Positions 26,256 through 34,516 of a stretch of 64,000 nucleotides of DNA are shown in pieces (position 1 is the first letter of the stretch; each line of letters starts with the position of its first letter). The notes under the pieces were generated by a model. It saw only the letters and a program-made list of their open reading frames with translations, was not told where the DNA came from and did no database searches. Source of the stretch: Bradyrhizobium manausense (GTDB taxonomy: Bacteria > Pseudomonadota > Alphaproteobacteria > Rhizobiales > Xanthobacteraceae). The stretch is from contig NZ_JAFCJI010000001.1 of NCBI RefSeq assembly GCF_018131105.1, positions 3,322,001-3,386,000 on the forward strand, written 5' to 3'. Position numbers and translations under genes: made by a program.

Positions 26256-26486
26256 ATGTTTCGTAAGCTTGCACTTGGTCTGATTGCCGCCGGTTCGCTC
26301 GGCGCTGCTGCTCTCGCGCCCACCGCTGCGTCGGCCCATGGCTTTCACCACTGGGGTCCCGGCTGGGGCTTCGGCGGCGTGTACGTCAACACCGGCCTCA
26401 ACAACTGCTATCAGGAACGCGTCGTCCAGACCCGCCACGGCATGCGCGTCCGCGTCGTGAATGTCTGCGGGTACACCGTCTACTGA
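26256..26486 (+). CDS. small secreted His/Gly/Trp-rich protein
   Basis: This protein has a signal peptide (cleavage near A-S-A-H, about residue 25) and a 50-residue mature part rich in aromatic and Gly residues (H-G-F-H-H-W-G-P-G-W-G-F-G-G). Two cysteines (N-N-C-Y-Q-E-R and V-N-V-C-G-Y) could form one disulfide. ATG 26256 has GGAGA at a normal distance; the ATG six bases earlier abuts the ribosome site. Similar short exported proteins are common in Bradyrhizobium-type genomes, with no known function. Confidence 0.75.
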   Translation: MFRKLALGLIAAGSLGAAALAPTAASAHGFHHWGPGWGFGGVYVNTGLNNCYQERVVQTRHGMRVRVVNVCGYTVY

Positions 26487-26541
26487 TATCGCGCCTTCGA
26501 CACAGCTCCGGTCGCAACGCGGCCGGAGCTTTACGTCTGGC

Positions 26542-27489
26542 TTAGGCGCCCTGCCGATGCCGGCGAAACCAGGCCCAGGTCTCGCGCGTCGTTCTGATGT
26601 AACCACGGCCGCGATGGACGATCTCGCCGTCGACGATGCCGTTCAGCCTCGGTAGCGCGTGAAACGGGATCGAAGGATAGGCGTGGTGCTCGACGTGGTA
26701 GGGCATGTTCCACGCAATCCATTTGAAGACCGCGCCGGTATAGGTGGTGCGGGTATTCTCGAAGGCACTGCGGGTGCGTTCGCAACCGGTATGTTCTGCG
26801 TAGAGGTAGGGCCGCAAAAAGAATTGCCCGGTGATCAGTGGCACGATCCAGACCCACAACAACAGCGCTGATGAGAACCACAGCGAGAGCGCGAGAAGCA
26901 AAACATAGAGCGCGGCATAGACACGCGCTTCGGTCACGATGGTGGGCCGCTTGTTCTCGGGAATCCAGGGCACGGCGACCTTGCCGGTGACGGCATGGCC
27001 GAGCATCAGCCGGAGACGACCGGCGACCTGGAGTAGGCCGCTATAAGCGATCGCGAGTTGCGTGTCGGATTTTGGCTTGACGCCAACGATCAGCTCCGGG
27101 TCCTTGTCGGGATCCTGGGTGTAGCGATGATGATCCCAGTGGAACAGGCAGTAATATTCGTAGGGAAGGCCGATCAAAAAGGCCGAGAGATAGCCGACAG
27201 CGAGATTGAGTCCGCGGCTTCTAAACGCTGTTTTGTGCGCGGTCTCGTGCACCGCCATGAACAGGAAGGCGACGAGATAACCCTGCACCACCATCAGCGG
27301 CAGCGCCCAGAGCGCGCCATAGCGCGACGATACCATCCAGATCAGCGTACCCGTCAGCACGATCAGGCCGTAGTGACCGAGGGCCTGCGCTGCGCCCCTC
27401 AAGTTGGATCGCACCGACAACTCGCGCAGCATGGCCGGGCTCAGCGGCTTCAGGCGATGGCCGGGCTCTGAGACGATCACGTCGGTCAT
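26542..27489 (-). CDS. membrane fatty-acid desaturase
   Basis: This 315-residue di-iron membrane protein has three His boxes: H-E-T-A-H (near residue 81), H-W-D-H-H-R-Y (near 117) and H-V-E-H-H (near 266), the ligand set of membrane desaturases and hydroxylases. Hydrophobic helices flank them. The acceptor chain (fatty acyl lipid, carotenoid or other) is not readable from sequence. The gene follows the MetX-like gene by 15 bases on the same strand, so both likely start from the promoter near 28525-28680. Confidence 0.9.
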   Translation of the reverse strand: MTDVIVSEPGHRLKPLSPAMLRELSVRSNLRGAAQALGHYGLIVLTGTLIWMVSSRYGALWALPLMVVQGYLVAFLFMAVHETAHKTAFRSRGLNLAVGYLSAFLIGLPYEYYCLFHWDHHRYTQDPDKDPELIVGVKPKSDTQLAIAYSGLLQVAGRLRLMLGHAVTGKVAVPWIPENKRPTIVTEARVYAALYVLLLALSLWFSSALLLWVWIVPLITGQFFLRPYLYAEHTGCERTRSAFENTRTTYTGAVFKWIAWNMPYHVEHHAYPSIPFHALPRLNGIVDGEIVHRGRGYIRTTRETWAWFRRHRQGA

Positions 27490-27504
27490 GTCAAATGCCT
27501 ACCC

Positions 27505-28524
27505 TTATTTGCTGAGAAGTGCTGAGATCTCGGCCTTGATGAAAGCCTGGTCGCGCGGATTGTTGACGGGATTGCCGGCGCGATGGCCGTGCAGCGACGG
27601 GATCGGATGCAGCACCGCCGATTTCGCGTTGACCAGCTTGCCGATCTCATCCTCATTGTCGCGAACGTCGAAATAGCGATCGGTCGCGCCTGGCATCAGC
27701 AGCATATGCGCCTTGATCGCCGCCAGCGCACGATCGAGATCGCCGCCGAATGCCTCGCAAGCGCTGATATCGCCGCGCTGCCAGATGCCGGCTTGCGCGA
27801 GGAGATCGTTGGCGTCGCGACGCGCAAAAGTCGTGTCCCAGGCGCGGACAAGATAGTCTTCCAGCGAGGTGAAGCCTGCCTCGCGCCACAACTCGTCGCG
27901 ATAAAAGCCGTGCGACATCGCCCAGCCGGCATAGACACGCCCCATGGCACGATAGCCTGCGACAGGCTTCTCGATGAAACGGCCGTCGCGAAAGGCAGGA
28001 TCGCCTGATAACGCAGCCTTCACGCTTTCGAGGAACACATGATTGTAGGGCGCGCAACGCGCGCTGCCGCAAACGACGGCGGCACGTTCGACCATCTCGG
28101 GGTGCAGAGCGGCCCAATGATAGGTCTGCATGCCGCCCATCGACCAGCCATAGACCAGCGCGAGCCTTGTGATGCCGAAGCGTTCGCCGAGCAGGCGATG
28201 CTGGATGGCAATGGCGTCGTGATAGCTGACTTGCGGGAACGGCCCGTTGCTGGAGTTCGACGGCGAGGACGACAGGCCGTTGCCGAACAGGTTCGGGATG
28301 ATGATGAAGTAACGTGTGGGATCGAGCACTCCGTCGGGCCCGATCAGCCACTCGGTGTCGAAATGCTGCGCGCTGAACGAGGTCGGATAGAGGATGACGT
28401 TATCTTTGGCCGGGCTGAGCTGGCCGTAGGTCTTGTAGGCGAGCTTCATCGCCGGGAAGACAGTGCCCGATTGAAGCCTGACGTCCCCGGCCTCAAAACT
28501 CTCGTAATCGCGCTGCCCGGTCAT
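27505..28524 (-). CDS. MetX-like alpha/beta-hydrolase (homoserine O-acetyltransferase family)
   Basis: This 339-residue protein has the fold and landmarks of the MetX group: Y-K-T-Y-G-Q-L near residue 30, S-F-S-A-Q-H-F near 49, nucleophile elbow G-W-S-M-G-G near 130, an Asp in A-T-D-R-Y-F-D-V, and the catalytic His region L-H-G-H-R-A-G-N near 310. MetX proper usually has P-C-H-N/G-G-S-M-G-G motifs; here they differ (G-L-S-S-S-P-S-N), so it is probably a paralogue with hydrolase or another acyltransferase activity rather than a methionine enzyme. ATG 28524 is chosen. It is co-directional with the desaturase. Confidence 0.82.
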   Translation of the reverse strand: MTGQRDYESFEAGDVRLQSGTVFPAMKLAYKTYGQLSPAKDNVILYPTSFSAQHFDTEWLIGPDGVLDPTRYFIIIPNLFGNGLSSSPSNSSNGPFPQVSYHDAIAIQHRLLGERFGITRLALVYGWSMGGMQTYHWAALHPEMVERAAVVCGSARCAPYNHVFLESVKAALSGDPAFRDGRFIEKPVAGYRAMGRVYAGWAMSHGFYRDELWREAGFTSLEDYLVRAWDTTFARRDANDLLAQAGIWQRGDISACEAFGGDLDRALAAIKAHMLLMPGATDRYFDVRDNEDEIGKLVNAKSAVLHPIPSLHGHRAGNPVNNPRDQAFIKAEISALLSK

Positions 28525-28620
28525 GCGTCCAACTCCCGCTTGCGCGGCCACAAAACGCGCCCGCCGCAACCACGATGCATCGATTGTGCCGGTCCAGCAA
28601 ACGTATCGTTGCGGCTACAT

Positions 28621-28647
28621 AATAAATGTACTTTTAGTACATTTATT
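28621..28647. promoter_or_regulatory. 27-base AT-rich inverted repeat
   Basis: Perfect 11-base arms AATAAATGTAC and GTACATTTATT are separated by TTTTA. The repeat lies between the end of the MBL-fold gene and the start of the MetX-like/desaturase pair, 97 bases upstream of the latter. The TGTAC-N5-GTACA core resembles a TetR-type operator; termination of the MBL transcript is the alternative. Confidence 0.6.
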
Positions 28648-28683
28648 TGATCGAGGCAACGGGGATTTCGGCTAGCCGCCCGC

Positions 28684-29487
28684 TTAGGCGATGGCCGCGA
28701 TGTATCGCTCTACTGACGCCGCGAAGGCCACCTTGGCGCCTGTGGCGATGTTGCGGCCCCACCAGGCGCCGTAGATTCGGTCGAAGGCGAGCGGCTCGAC
28801 CGCATCCGCGATCCGCCGCACCGCGGCGGCGTTGAGCGGCATGTAGTTCGGATAGGAGTACATGAAGCTGAGGAAGCGACGATCCATCGTCACCTGCGCG
28901 ATATCGCCGGTGAGCAGCGCACCCTTGCCCTCGGCGCCGCCCGGATAGTGCAGCATGGTGGCGCCCGCGAAATGACCACCGGTGCGCAGCAGCAGGACAT
29001 CGTCCGAGATCCGATGCTGATCGCCGGTCCAGTGCACGATCGAGGGATGCGGACGCGTCACCCATTGGCGATCATCAGCGTGAAGATAGACCGGGACACC
29101 TCCGAAGGCCTCGCTCCAGTCGGCGAGCGCACCATAGTAGTGCGGATGCGAGACCGCGATTGCCGTAAGGCCGCCGAGTGATTTGACATGTGCGATCGCA
29201 TCCGCCGTTGCCAATGGAATGCAATCCCACATCACGTATCCGCTGCCGTCGGGAACCAGCAGCGCGCGCTGGCCGATGCCAAAACTCGGCTCGAGCGCGA
29301 TGCCGGTAAGGCCGAGATCATCGCGCCAGACGAGGCTGTGACGTTCCGTGAGCGTTTCGGGCGCGAGAAAGGTCTGCCCTTTCCAATTCACATATTGCCG
29401 CTCGTCTTCGCAGATCGGACAGGATGCTGGCGGCTTTTCGCTGGTCGGAAATTGGGCGCCACAAGTTTCGCAGGTCCAGAGAGGCAT
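28684..29487 (-). CDS. MBL-fold hydrolase with zinc-ribbon head
   Basis: This 267-residue protein begins at ATG 29487 with a rubredoxin-like zinc ribbon (W-T-C-E-T-C-G at 4-10, then S-C-P-I-C-E-D-E near 23). It continues into a metallo-beta-lactamase-type fold: A-V-S-H-P-H-Y-Y-G-A-L near 135, H-F-A-G-A-T near 193, L-T-G-D-I-A near 215. The first metal motif is H-P-H-Y-Y-G, without the usual D-H, so the metal site may hold one ion or be altered. Function unknown; a longer frame to 29577 adds only a non-conserved leader. Confidence 0.82.
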   Translation of the reverse strand: MPLWTCETCGAQFPTSEKPPASCPICEDERQYVNWKGQTFLAPETLTERHSLVWRDDLGLTGIALEPSFGIGQRALLVPDGSGYVMWDCIPLATADAIAHVKSLGGLTAIAVSHPHYYGALADWSEAFGGVPVYLHADDRQWVTRPHPSIVHWTGDQHRISDDVLLLRTGGHFAGATMLHYPGGAEGKGALLTGDIAQVTMDRRFLSFMYSYPNYMPLNAAAVRRIADAVEPLAFDRIYGAWWGRNIATGAKVAFAASVERYIAAIA

Positions 29488-29580
29488 GGCTGTAATCCAG
29501 AAATAAGACCGTTGCAGACATGCAATGACATTGCGGTCCGGCGATCGCAAGTCCGCAGGAACCAACGCGGTTAGCACAGG

Positions 29581-29694
29581 TTATTTTTCGGTCCGCCCCG
29601 GCACAAACGTGCCGGCCATGTCAGCCTGCGCGAGATCATAGTCGATCGGCAGCATCACGTTCAGCGTTTCGATGACATCGCGCCCATCCTCACT
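29581..29694 (-). pseudogene. possible C-terminal gene remnant
   Basis: Between the MBL and MFS starts, the minus strand reads in typical codons for about 37 residues to a TAA: D-V-I-E-T-L-N-V-M-L-P-I-D-Y-D-L-A-Q-A-D, then M-A-G-T-F-V-P-G-R-T-E-K. It has no good start or ribosome site and its upstream part overlaps the MFS start. It may be the leftover end of a gene removed when the neighbourhood was rearranged, or a chance open stretch. I do not recognise the family. Confidence 0.25.
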
Positions 29695-30871
29695 CCGTCT
29701 CTGGCCTCTGTTCGCCGTTAACTTCTTCATGGCGGATATGCAGTCCGGCATCGGCCCGTTCGTCGGCGTGTTCCTTCAGGAGCGCGGCTGGGCCACCGGC
29801 CTGATCGGCACCGCGCTGACGATCGGCAATGTCGCGGGCATGCTGGTCACGACGCCGATTGGCGGCTTCATCGATTCCAGCCGCAACAAGCGGCTCTGGG
29901 TGGTCATCCCCGGAATCTGCGTAGTCGCAGCATCCACGATCATCCTGATCTCGCAGAATTTCTGGGCAGTAACTCTCTCCCAGGTAGCACAGTCACTCGC
30001 GAGCGCAGCCATCGTGCCCGCGGTGACCGGCATCACGCTCGGCATCGCCAAACAAAAGGGCTTCAATGCGCTGAACGGGCGCAACCAGGCCTTCAACCAT
30101 GCCGGCAACATGGTCGGCGCAGCACTGTCAGGCTATCTCGGTTACAAGTTCGGCTACGTCGCAGTGTTCGTGCTGGCGGCCATATTTGGCGCCATCGCGA
30201 TCGCGTGCGTGCTGATGATCCCGGCCAAGTCCATCGACGATCGCCAGGCCCGCGGCAGCAGGGAGGACGAAAGCAAGAATCCGCCGGATGCCATGTCCGT
30301 CCTCCTGAAGCACAAGCCTCTCCTGGTACTGGCGCTCGCTCTTGCCGTCTTCCATCTCGGCAACGCGGCGATCGTTCCGCTATATGGCCTCGCAGCGGTG
30401 GCGCAGGGGCAGGCCAACGGCCCGAGCTTCGTTGCGACCACCGTCGTCATTGCGCAGGGCGTCATGGTCGTGACGTCGCTGGTCGCGATGCAGGTCGCGG
30501 GAAAACGCAACTACTGGCCGGTGATCCTGGTGTCCTTCATGTTTCTACCGATCCGGGGCGTGCTGGCGTTTTTCGTCACGGGATGGTGGGGAGTCGTTCC
30601 CATGCAGGTGCTCGACGGCATCGGCACTGGATTGCAGACGGTCGCGGTCCCCGGCATGGTCGCACGCTCGCTCGACGGCACCGGCCGGATCAATCTCGGC
30701 CAGGGCGCGGTGATCACGGTGCAGGGCATCGGCGCGAGCCTGAGCCCCGCACTCGGCGGCTGGATTGCGCAATGGATCGGCTACGGTCCGACCTTCCTGC
30801 TGCTCGGCTGCTTCGGCCTTGCCTCGATAGCGCTGTGGCTGGCATTCGGCGTGCATGTGAAGAAATATTGA
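29672..30871 (+). CDS. MFS transporter
   Basis: This 399-residue protein has twelve predicted hydrophobic helices in two halves. The loop between helices 2 and 3 reads T-P-I-G-G-F-I-D-S-S-R-N-K-R (near residue 70), a variant of the family's G-x-x-D-R-x-G-R-R signature. Helix 4/5 contains G-R-N-Q-A-F-N-H-A-G-N near 138. It may be a drug or organic-acid exporter or importer; the sequence does not decide. The ATG at 29672 has only a weak ribosome site, and a start at a later Met (near M-A-D-M-Q) is possible. Confidence 0.88.
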   Translation: MTSRPSSLRLWPLFAVNFFMADMQSGIGPFVGVFLQERGWATGLIGTALTIGNVAGMLVTTPIGGFIDSSRNKRLWVVIPGICVVAASTIILISQNFWAVTLSQVAQSLASAAIVPAVTGITLGIAKQKGFNALNGRNQAFNHAGNMVGAALSGYLGYKFGYVAVFVLAAIFGAIAIACVLMIPAKSIDDRQARGSREDESKNPPDAMSVLLKHKPLLVLALALAVFHLGNAAIVPLYGLAAVAQGQANGPSFVATTVVIAQGVMVVTSLVAMQVAGKRNYWPVILVSFMFLPIRGVLAFFVTGWWGVVPMQVLDGIGTGLQTVAVPGMVARSLDGTGRINLGQGAVITVQGIGASLSPALGGWIAQWIGYGPTFLLLGCFGLASIALWLAFGVHVKKY

Positions 30872-30883
30872 GGCGAACGGGCC

Positions 30884-31891
30884 TTATGGAAACTCCACCA
30901 CGATCTTGCCGAAATGCCCGCCCTGCTGAATCAGCCGCAGCGCATCAGGCACGGCGTCGAAGCCGAACACGCGATCGATCACCGGCTTCATCATGTTGCG
31001 CCCGATCGCGGCAGTCATGCCCTCGAACATGCGCCGGCTGCCGACGGAGAGGCCAATAACGTGCAAATTCTTGGAGAACAGGCTCGGGATCGCGATCTGC
31101 TGCGAGAAGCCCGAGAGCACGCCGATCACCAGAATCGTGCCGCCGACGCGCGCCGCTTCCAGCGATTGCGCAAATGTATCCTTGCCGCCGACTTCGACGA
31201 CATGATCGACGCCACCGCCGGTCCACTCTGCCGCGGCTTTGCCCCATTCCGGCACTGAACGATAGTTGATAGTGTGGTCAGCGCCGAGCGCCCTGGCGCG
31301 TTCGAGCTTCTCATCGCTCGACGAGGTCACGATCACGCTCGCACCGGCGAGCTTTGCGAATTGCAGCGCGAAGATCGAGACCCCTCCGGTGCCCTGCACC
31401 AGCACGGTGTCGCCGGGCTGGACCCTGGCTTCCTCGAACAGCGCGCGCCAAGCAGTGAGCCCTGCGCAAGGCAATGTCGCAGCTTCCAGGAAAGTCAGAT
31501 GCGAAGGGATGCGGCTGACGCCCTCGGCATCGAGTACCATCACCTCCTGCAACACGCCCGGCCGCGTGCCGCCGAGCGCGTAGCGGCGGCTGGCCGCCGA
31601 CACCTTTCCATCGATCCAGGACTGGAAGAACATGGGGCAGACGCGATCGCCAACGGCGACGCGGGCAACGCCCTCGCCCACCGCGATCACCTCGCCCGCT
31701 CCATCCGAGAACGGGATCAGCGGCAATTTGGTGACACCGCCCTTGCCTTGCACCGTGAGCAGGTCGCGATAGTTCAGCGACGCCGCCCTCATCCGCACCA
31801 CGACCTGGCCGGGGCCAGGTGCAGGTTCCGGCAGATCGAGCAGCTCCATCCCCTCGATCGACCAGTCCCGCGCGACATGCCAGGTCTTCAT
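30884..31891 (-). CDS. zinc-independent MDR alcohol dehydrogenase/quinone oxidoreductase
   Basis: This 335-residue medium-chain dehydrogenase has N-Y-R-D-L-L near residue 40 (typical of zinc-free members, no Cys-rich zinc lobe) and a Rossmann motif G-T-G-G-V-S-I-F-A-L-Q near 167. It ends with F-G-K-I-V-V. NAD(P)H-dependent reduction of an enone or oxidation of an alcohol is expected; the substrate is unknown. It lies 15 bases after an acyl-CoA ligase gene on the same strand, so the two likely act in one catabolic route under the GntR regulator upstream. Confidence 0.88.
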   Translation of the reverse strand: MKTWHVARDWSIEGMELLDLPEPAPGPGQVVVRMRAASLNYRDLLTVQGKGGVTKLPLIPFSDGAGEVIAVGEGVARVAVGDRVCPMFFQSWIDGKVSAASRRYALGGTRPGVLQEVMVLDAEGVSRIPSHLTFLEAATLPCAGLTAWRALFEEARVQPGDTVLVQGTGGVSIFALQFAKLAGASVIVTSSSDEKLERARALGADHTINYRSVPEWGKAAAEWTGGGVDHVVEVGGKDTFAQSLEAARVGGTILVIGVLSGFSQQIAIPSLFSKNLHVIGLSVGSRRMFEGMTAAIGRNMMKPVIDRVFGFDAVPDALRLIQQGGHFGKIVVEFP

Positions 31892-31906
31892 GGGAAACGC
31901 TCCACC

Positions 31907-33520
31907 TCAGCTGCCAAAATTTTTCTGGATGGCCTTGTCGAGGGTATCAGTCCCGACGAAGCGCTGGCGCAGCTCGCGCTTGAGCAGCTTGCCGCTCGGA
32001 TTCTTCGGCAAGGCATCGACGAAGATCACGCGCTTCGGCACCTTGAAATGTGCCATCTGGCCGGCGCAATGTTGGATGACGGCATCCTCGTCCAGCTTCT
32101 CGCCGGCCTTGACCACGACGATCGCCGTGACAGCCTCGATCCAGCGCGGATCCGGCAGGCCGACGACGGCGACTTCGGACACCGCGGGGATGCGATAGAC
32201 CATCTCCTCGACCTCGCGGCTGGCGACATTCTCGCCGCCGGTCTTGATCATGTCCTTGACCCGATCGACCACGGTGATGTGGCCCTCGTCATCGACCGTG
32301 GCGAGATCGCCGGAGTGAAACCAGCCGCCTGCAAAAGCGGCCGCGGTCTTGACGGGATCGTTGTAATAGCCTGACAGCAGATGCGGCGAGCGATGCACGA
32401 TCTCGCCGACCTCGCCGACCTTGACGTCTTCCATCGACACATTCACGACGCGGGTCTCGACATTGAGCACGGGCTTGCCGGCCGAGCCGGCCTTGCGGAG
32501 CTGATCCTCCGGGCGCAACACGGTCGCGAGCGGCGCGATCTCGGTCTGGCCATAAAAATTCCAGAACTTGACCTTGGGCAGGCGACGCTGCAATTCGAGC
32601 AGCACCTCCACCGGCATGATCGAGGCGCCGTAATAGCCCTTCTCCAAGGTCGACAGATCGGTCTTGTCGAAGTCGGGCGAACGCAGCATCGCGATCCAGA
32701 TCGTCGGCGGCGCGAAGAAAGACGTGATCTTGTGCGCCTGGATCAGCGCCAGGATGTTGTCGGCGGTCGGCTTGCCGGTGATGACGCCGGTAGCGCCGAG
32801 ATAGATCTGCGGTCCCAGGAACACGTCGAGCTGGGCACAATGATAGAGCGGCAGCGCGTGCAGAAACCTGTCGTCTACGCTCATGCCACCATCGATGATG
32901 CAGCTGACATACTGCCACATCACCGCTTCATGGGTCAGCATCGCGCCCTTGGGCAGGGATTCCGTGCCGCTGGTGTAGACGATCTGCGCGAGATCCCGGC
33001 TGTCGACGGACGCCTCCAGATACGAGCCGTCGGCGTGAAGCAGGTCATCGAAGCTCGTGAGGTTAGCCGGCGCCGCGGCGGGATCCTCGCCCGGCAGCCA
33101 GATCATCTTCTCGACGGCGCAATCCTTGGCGCTGGCCGCACGCGCCTGTTCGACGAAATCCGGTCCGGTCGCAAGCAGCTTTGCGCCGGAGCTTTTCAGG
33201 ATGAAATTGATCTCGTCCGGATTGAGCATGAAGTTGATCGGCACCAGCACCGCGCCGATCCGCGCCACCGAAAAGCGCAGGGCGGCAAAGGCATGCGAAT
33301 TGCGCGAGAGCACGGCGAGACGATCGCCCTTCTTGACGCCGAGCCCGAGCAGGCCGCGACCGAGCCGGTTGCAGATCGCGTCCATCTCGGCAAACGTCCA
33401 GCTTACATTGCCGCAGCTGACCGCAAGCCTGGTTGGCTCGCGGCCCGCTGATCGGCGCAAGAGATCGCCGATGGAATGCTCGCGCGCCTTCGAGATGGTC
33501 GCTCCGATGTCGCCGGTCAT
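31907..33520 (-). CDS. acyl-CoA synthetase (ANL superfamily)
   Basis: This 537-residue ligase has the phosphate loop Y-T-S-G-T-E-S-L-P-K-G (near residue 180), F-Y-G-Q-T-E near 310, the hinge/ATP region S-G-D-L-A-T near 400, D-M-I-K-T-G-G-E-N near 425, and the catalytic Lys in N-P-S-G-K-L-L-K near 515. The E-S-L in the loop replaces the usual T-G-R/K. It activates a carboxylic acid to its CoA ester; the acid is unknown. The GntR gene lies 67 bases upstream in the same direction. Confidence 0.92.
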   Translation of the reverse strand: MTGDIGATISKAREHSIGDLLRRSAGREPTRLAVSCGNVSWTFAEMDAICNRLGRGLLGLGVKKGDRLAVLSRNSHAFAALRFSVARIGAVLVPINFMLNPDEINFILKSSGAKLLATGPDFVEQARAASAKDCAVEKMIWLPGEDPAAAPANLTSFDDLLHADGSYLEASVDSRDLAQIVYTSGTESLPKGAMLTHEAVMWQYVSCIIDGGMSVDDRFLHALPLYHCAQLDVFLGPQIYLGATGVITGKPTADNILALIQAHKITSFFAPPTIWIAMLRSPDFDKTDLSTLEKGYYGASIMPVEVLLELQRRLPKVKFWNFYGQTEIAPLATVLRPEDQLRKAGSAGKPVLNVETRVVNVSMEDVKVGEVGEIVHRSPHLLSGYYNDPVKTAAAFAGGWFHSGDLATVDDEGHITVVDRVKDMIKTGGENVASREVEEMVYRIPAVSEVAVVGLPDPRWIEAVTAIVVVKAGEKLDEDAVIQHCAGQMAHFKVPKRVIFVDALPKNPSGKLLKRELRQRFVGTDTLDKAIQKNFGS

Positions 33521-33587
33521 GTGTCCCTCCGTATGATGCCTGTTTGTGCGATTTCTTGCTTGAAATCTTGCGTCTTGTAGATTTGCG

Positions 33588-34355
33588 CTACCTGCGTCGG
33601 GCCGCCTGCGCGTGTTCCATGTACATGTGCTCGACAGACCGATCGAGTGAGGCGATCTTCTCGAAGCCGCGCCGCCAGTCCTGCAGATGACGCCGCGTCC
33701 ACAGCACGCCGGCCTCGCGGTCGCGGCGGCGGATCGCGTCGATGAGGTGGCGATGCGCGGCGACGAGGCGCGGGCCGCCTTCGGCGACGCCGGTCACGAT
33801 CATCTCCGTGGTCGGATAGAACAGCTGCGCCGCCGGCTCGCGCGCGAGCTGGAGAACGCGGTTCTGCGAGGCTTTTGCGACCAGCACATGGAATTCGGCA
33901 TCGCATTCGGCCAGCGCAGCGGAATCGCCAACCACAGCCTCGCTTCGCACGAGATTGTCGGTGAGCTCGGCGAGGCTCTCTTCCGTCGCGCGCTCCACCG
34001 CACCTTCGATGCTGGCGACCTCCAGCGTCATCGAGGCCTCGTAGAGCTCACGAAACGTGACCTCATGCAACACCAGCGCGCGGCTGAGGCGGCTCGTCAG
34101 CTTGCTGTAGCGCGGCAGGCAAGCATGCAGGCGACGGGAGGAATCACGGCTGATCAACCCGCCTTCCTCCAGCACGCGAATGCCCTCACGAATGGTCGAG
34201 CGATTGACGCCGAACTGCCGCACCAGGTCGTGTTCGGTGCCGATGGGATCGCCTGGCTTGATGCGGCCATTGACAATCTCACGCTCGATGGCGTCAGCGA
34301 CCTTCTGATAGGCCGGCGCGACATCGATCGGACGGAAAAGCGGCGAGACTGGCAC
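33588..34355 (-). CDS. GntR/FadR-family (FCD) transcriptional regulator
   Basis: This 255-residue regulator has an N-terminal winged helix (V-A-D-A-I-E-R-E-I-V-N-G-R-I-K-P-G-D, then F-G-V-N-R-S-T-I-R-E-G-I-R-V-L) and a C-terminal all-helical FCD ligand domain. GTG 34355 is chosen because GGAGG lies 6 bases upstream; a TTG at 34367 would remove that spacing. Identical TTGTCCGACAA sites lie 19 bases before this start and in the promoter of the divergent binding-protein gene, so it probably controls both directions. Confidence 0.92.
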   Translation of the reverse strand: MPVSPLFRPIDVAPAYQKVADAIEREIVNGRIKPGDPIGTEHDLVRQFGVNRSTIREGIRVLEEGGLISRDSSRRLHACLPRYSKLTSRLSRALVLHEVTFRELYEASMTLEVASIEGAVERATEESLAELTDNLVRSEAVVGDSAALAECDAEFHVLVAKASQNRVLQLAREPAAQLFYPTTEMIVTGVAEGGPRLVAAHRHLIDAIRRRDREAGVLWTRRHLQDWRRGFEKIASLDRSVEHMYMEHAQAARRR

Positions 34356-34373
34356 GAAAACCTCCAATGGCGA

Positions 34374-34485
34374 TTGTCCGACAAATGGTAGAGGCCGCCT
34401 GAGTGCGCGTCAACTGGTGCCAGAGATAGCGGATACGCAGTAAATTGACTCCTCCGGAACCGCGCTCTAACTTTGTCGGACAAAG
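34374..34485. promoter_or_regulatory. paired GntR operators in divergent promoter
   Basis: TTGTC-C-GACAA occupies 34374-34384. The same 11-mer in reverse orientation sits inside a 15-base perfect palindrome CTTTGTC-G-GACAAAG at 34471-34485. Centres are 99 bases apart. One site is beside the gntR start and the other is 32 bases before the binding-protein ATG. The T-T-G-T-C/G-A-C-A-A form matches known FadR-subfamily operators in style. Confidence 0.82.
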
Positions 34486-34516
34486 GGACGGCACAGTCCC
34501 GCAAGAGGAAACGTCC

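Noticed and set aside
27505..28524. Calling the MetX-like protein homoserine O-acetyltransferase
   Set aside because: Key MetX motif positions differ and no methionine gene is adjacent, so only the family is claimed.
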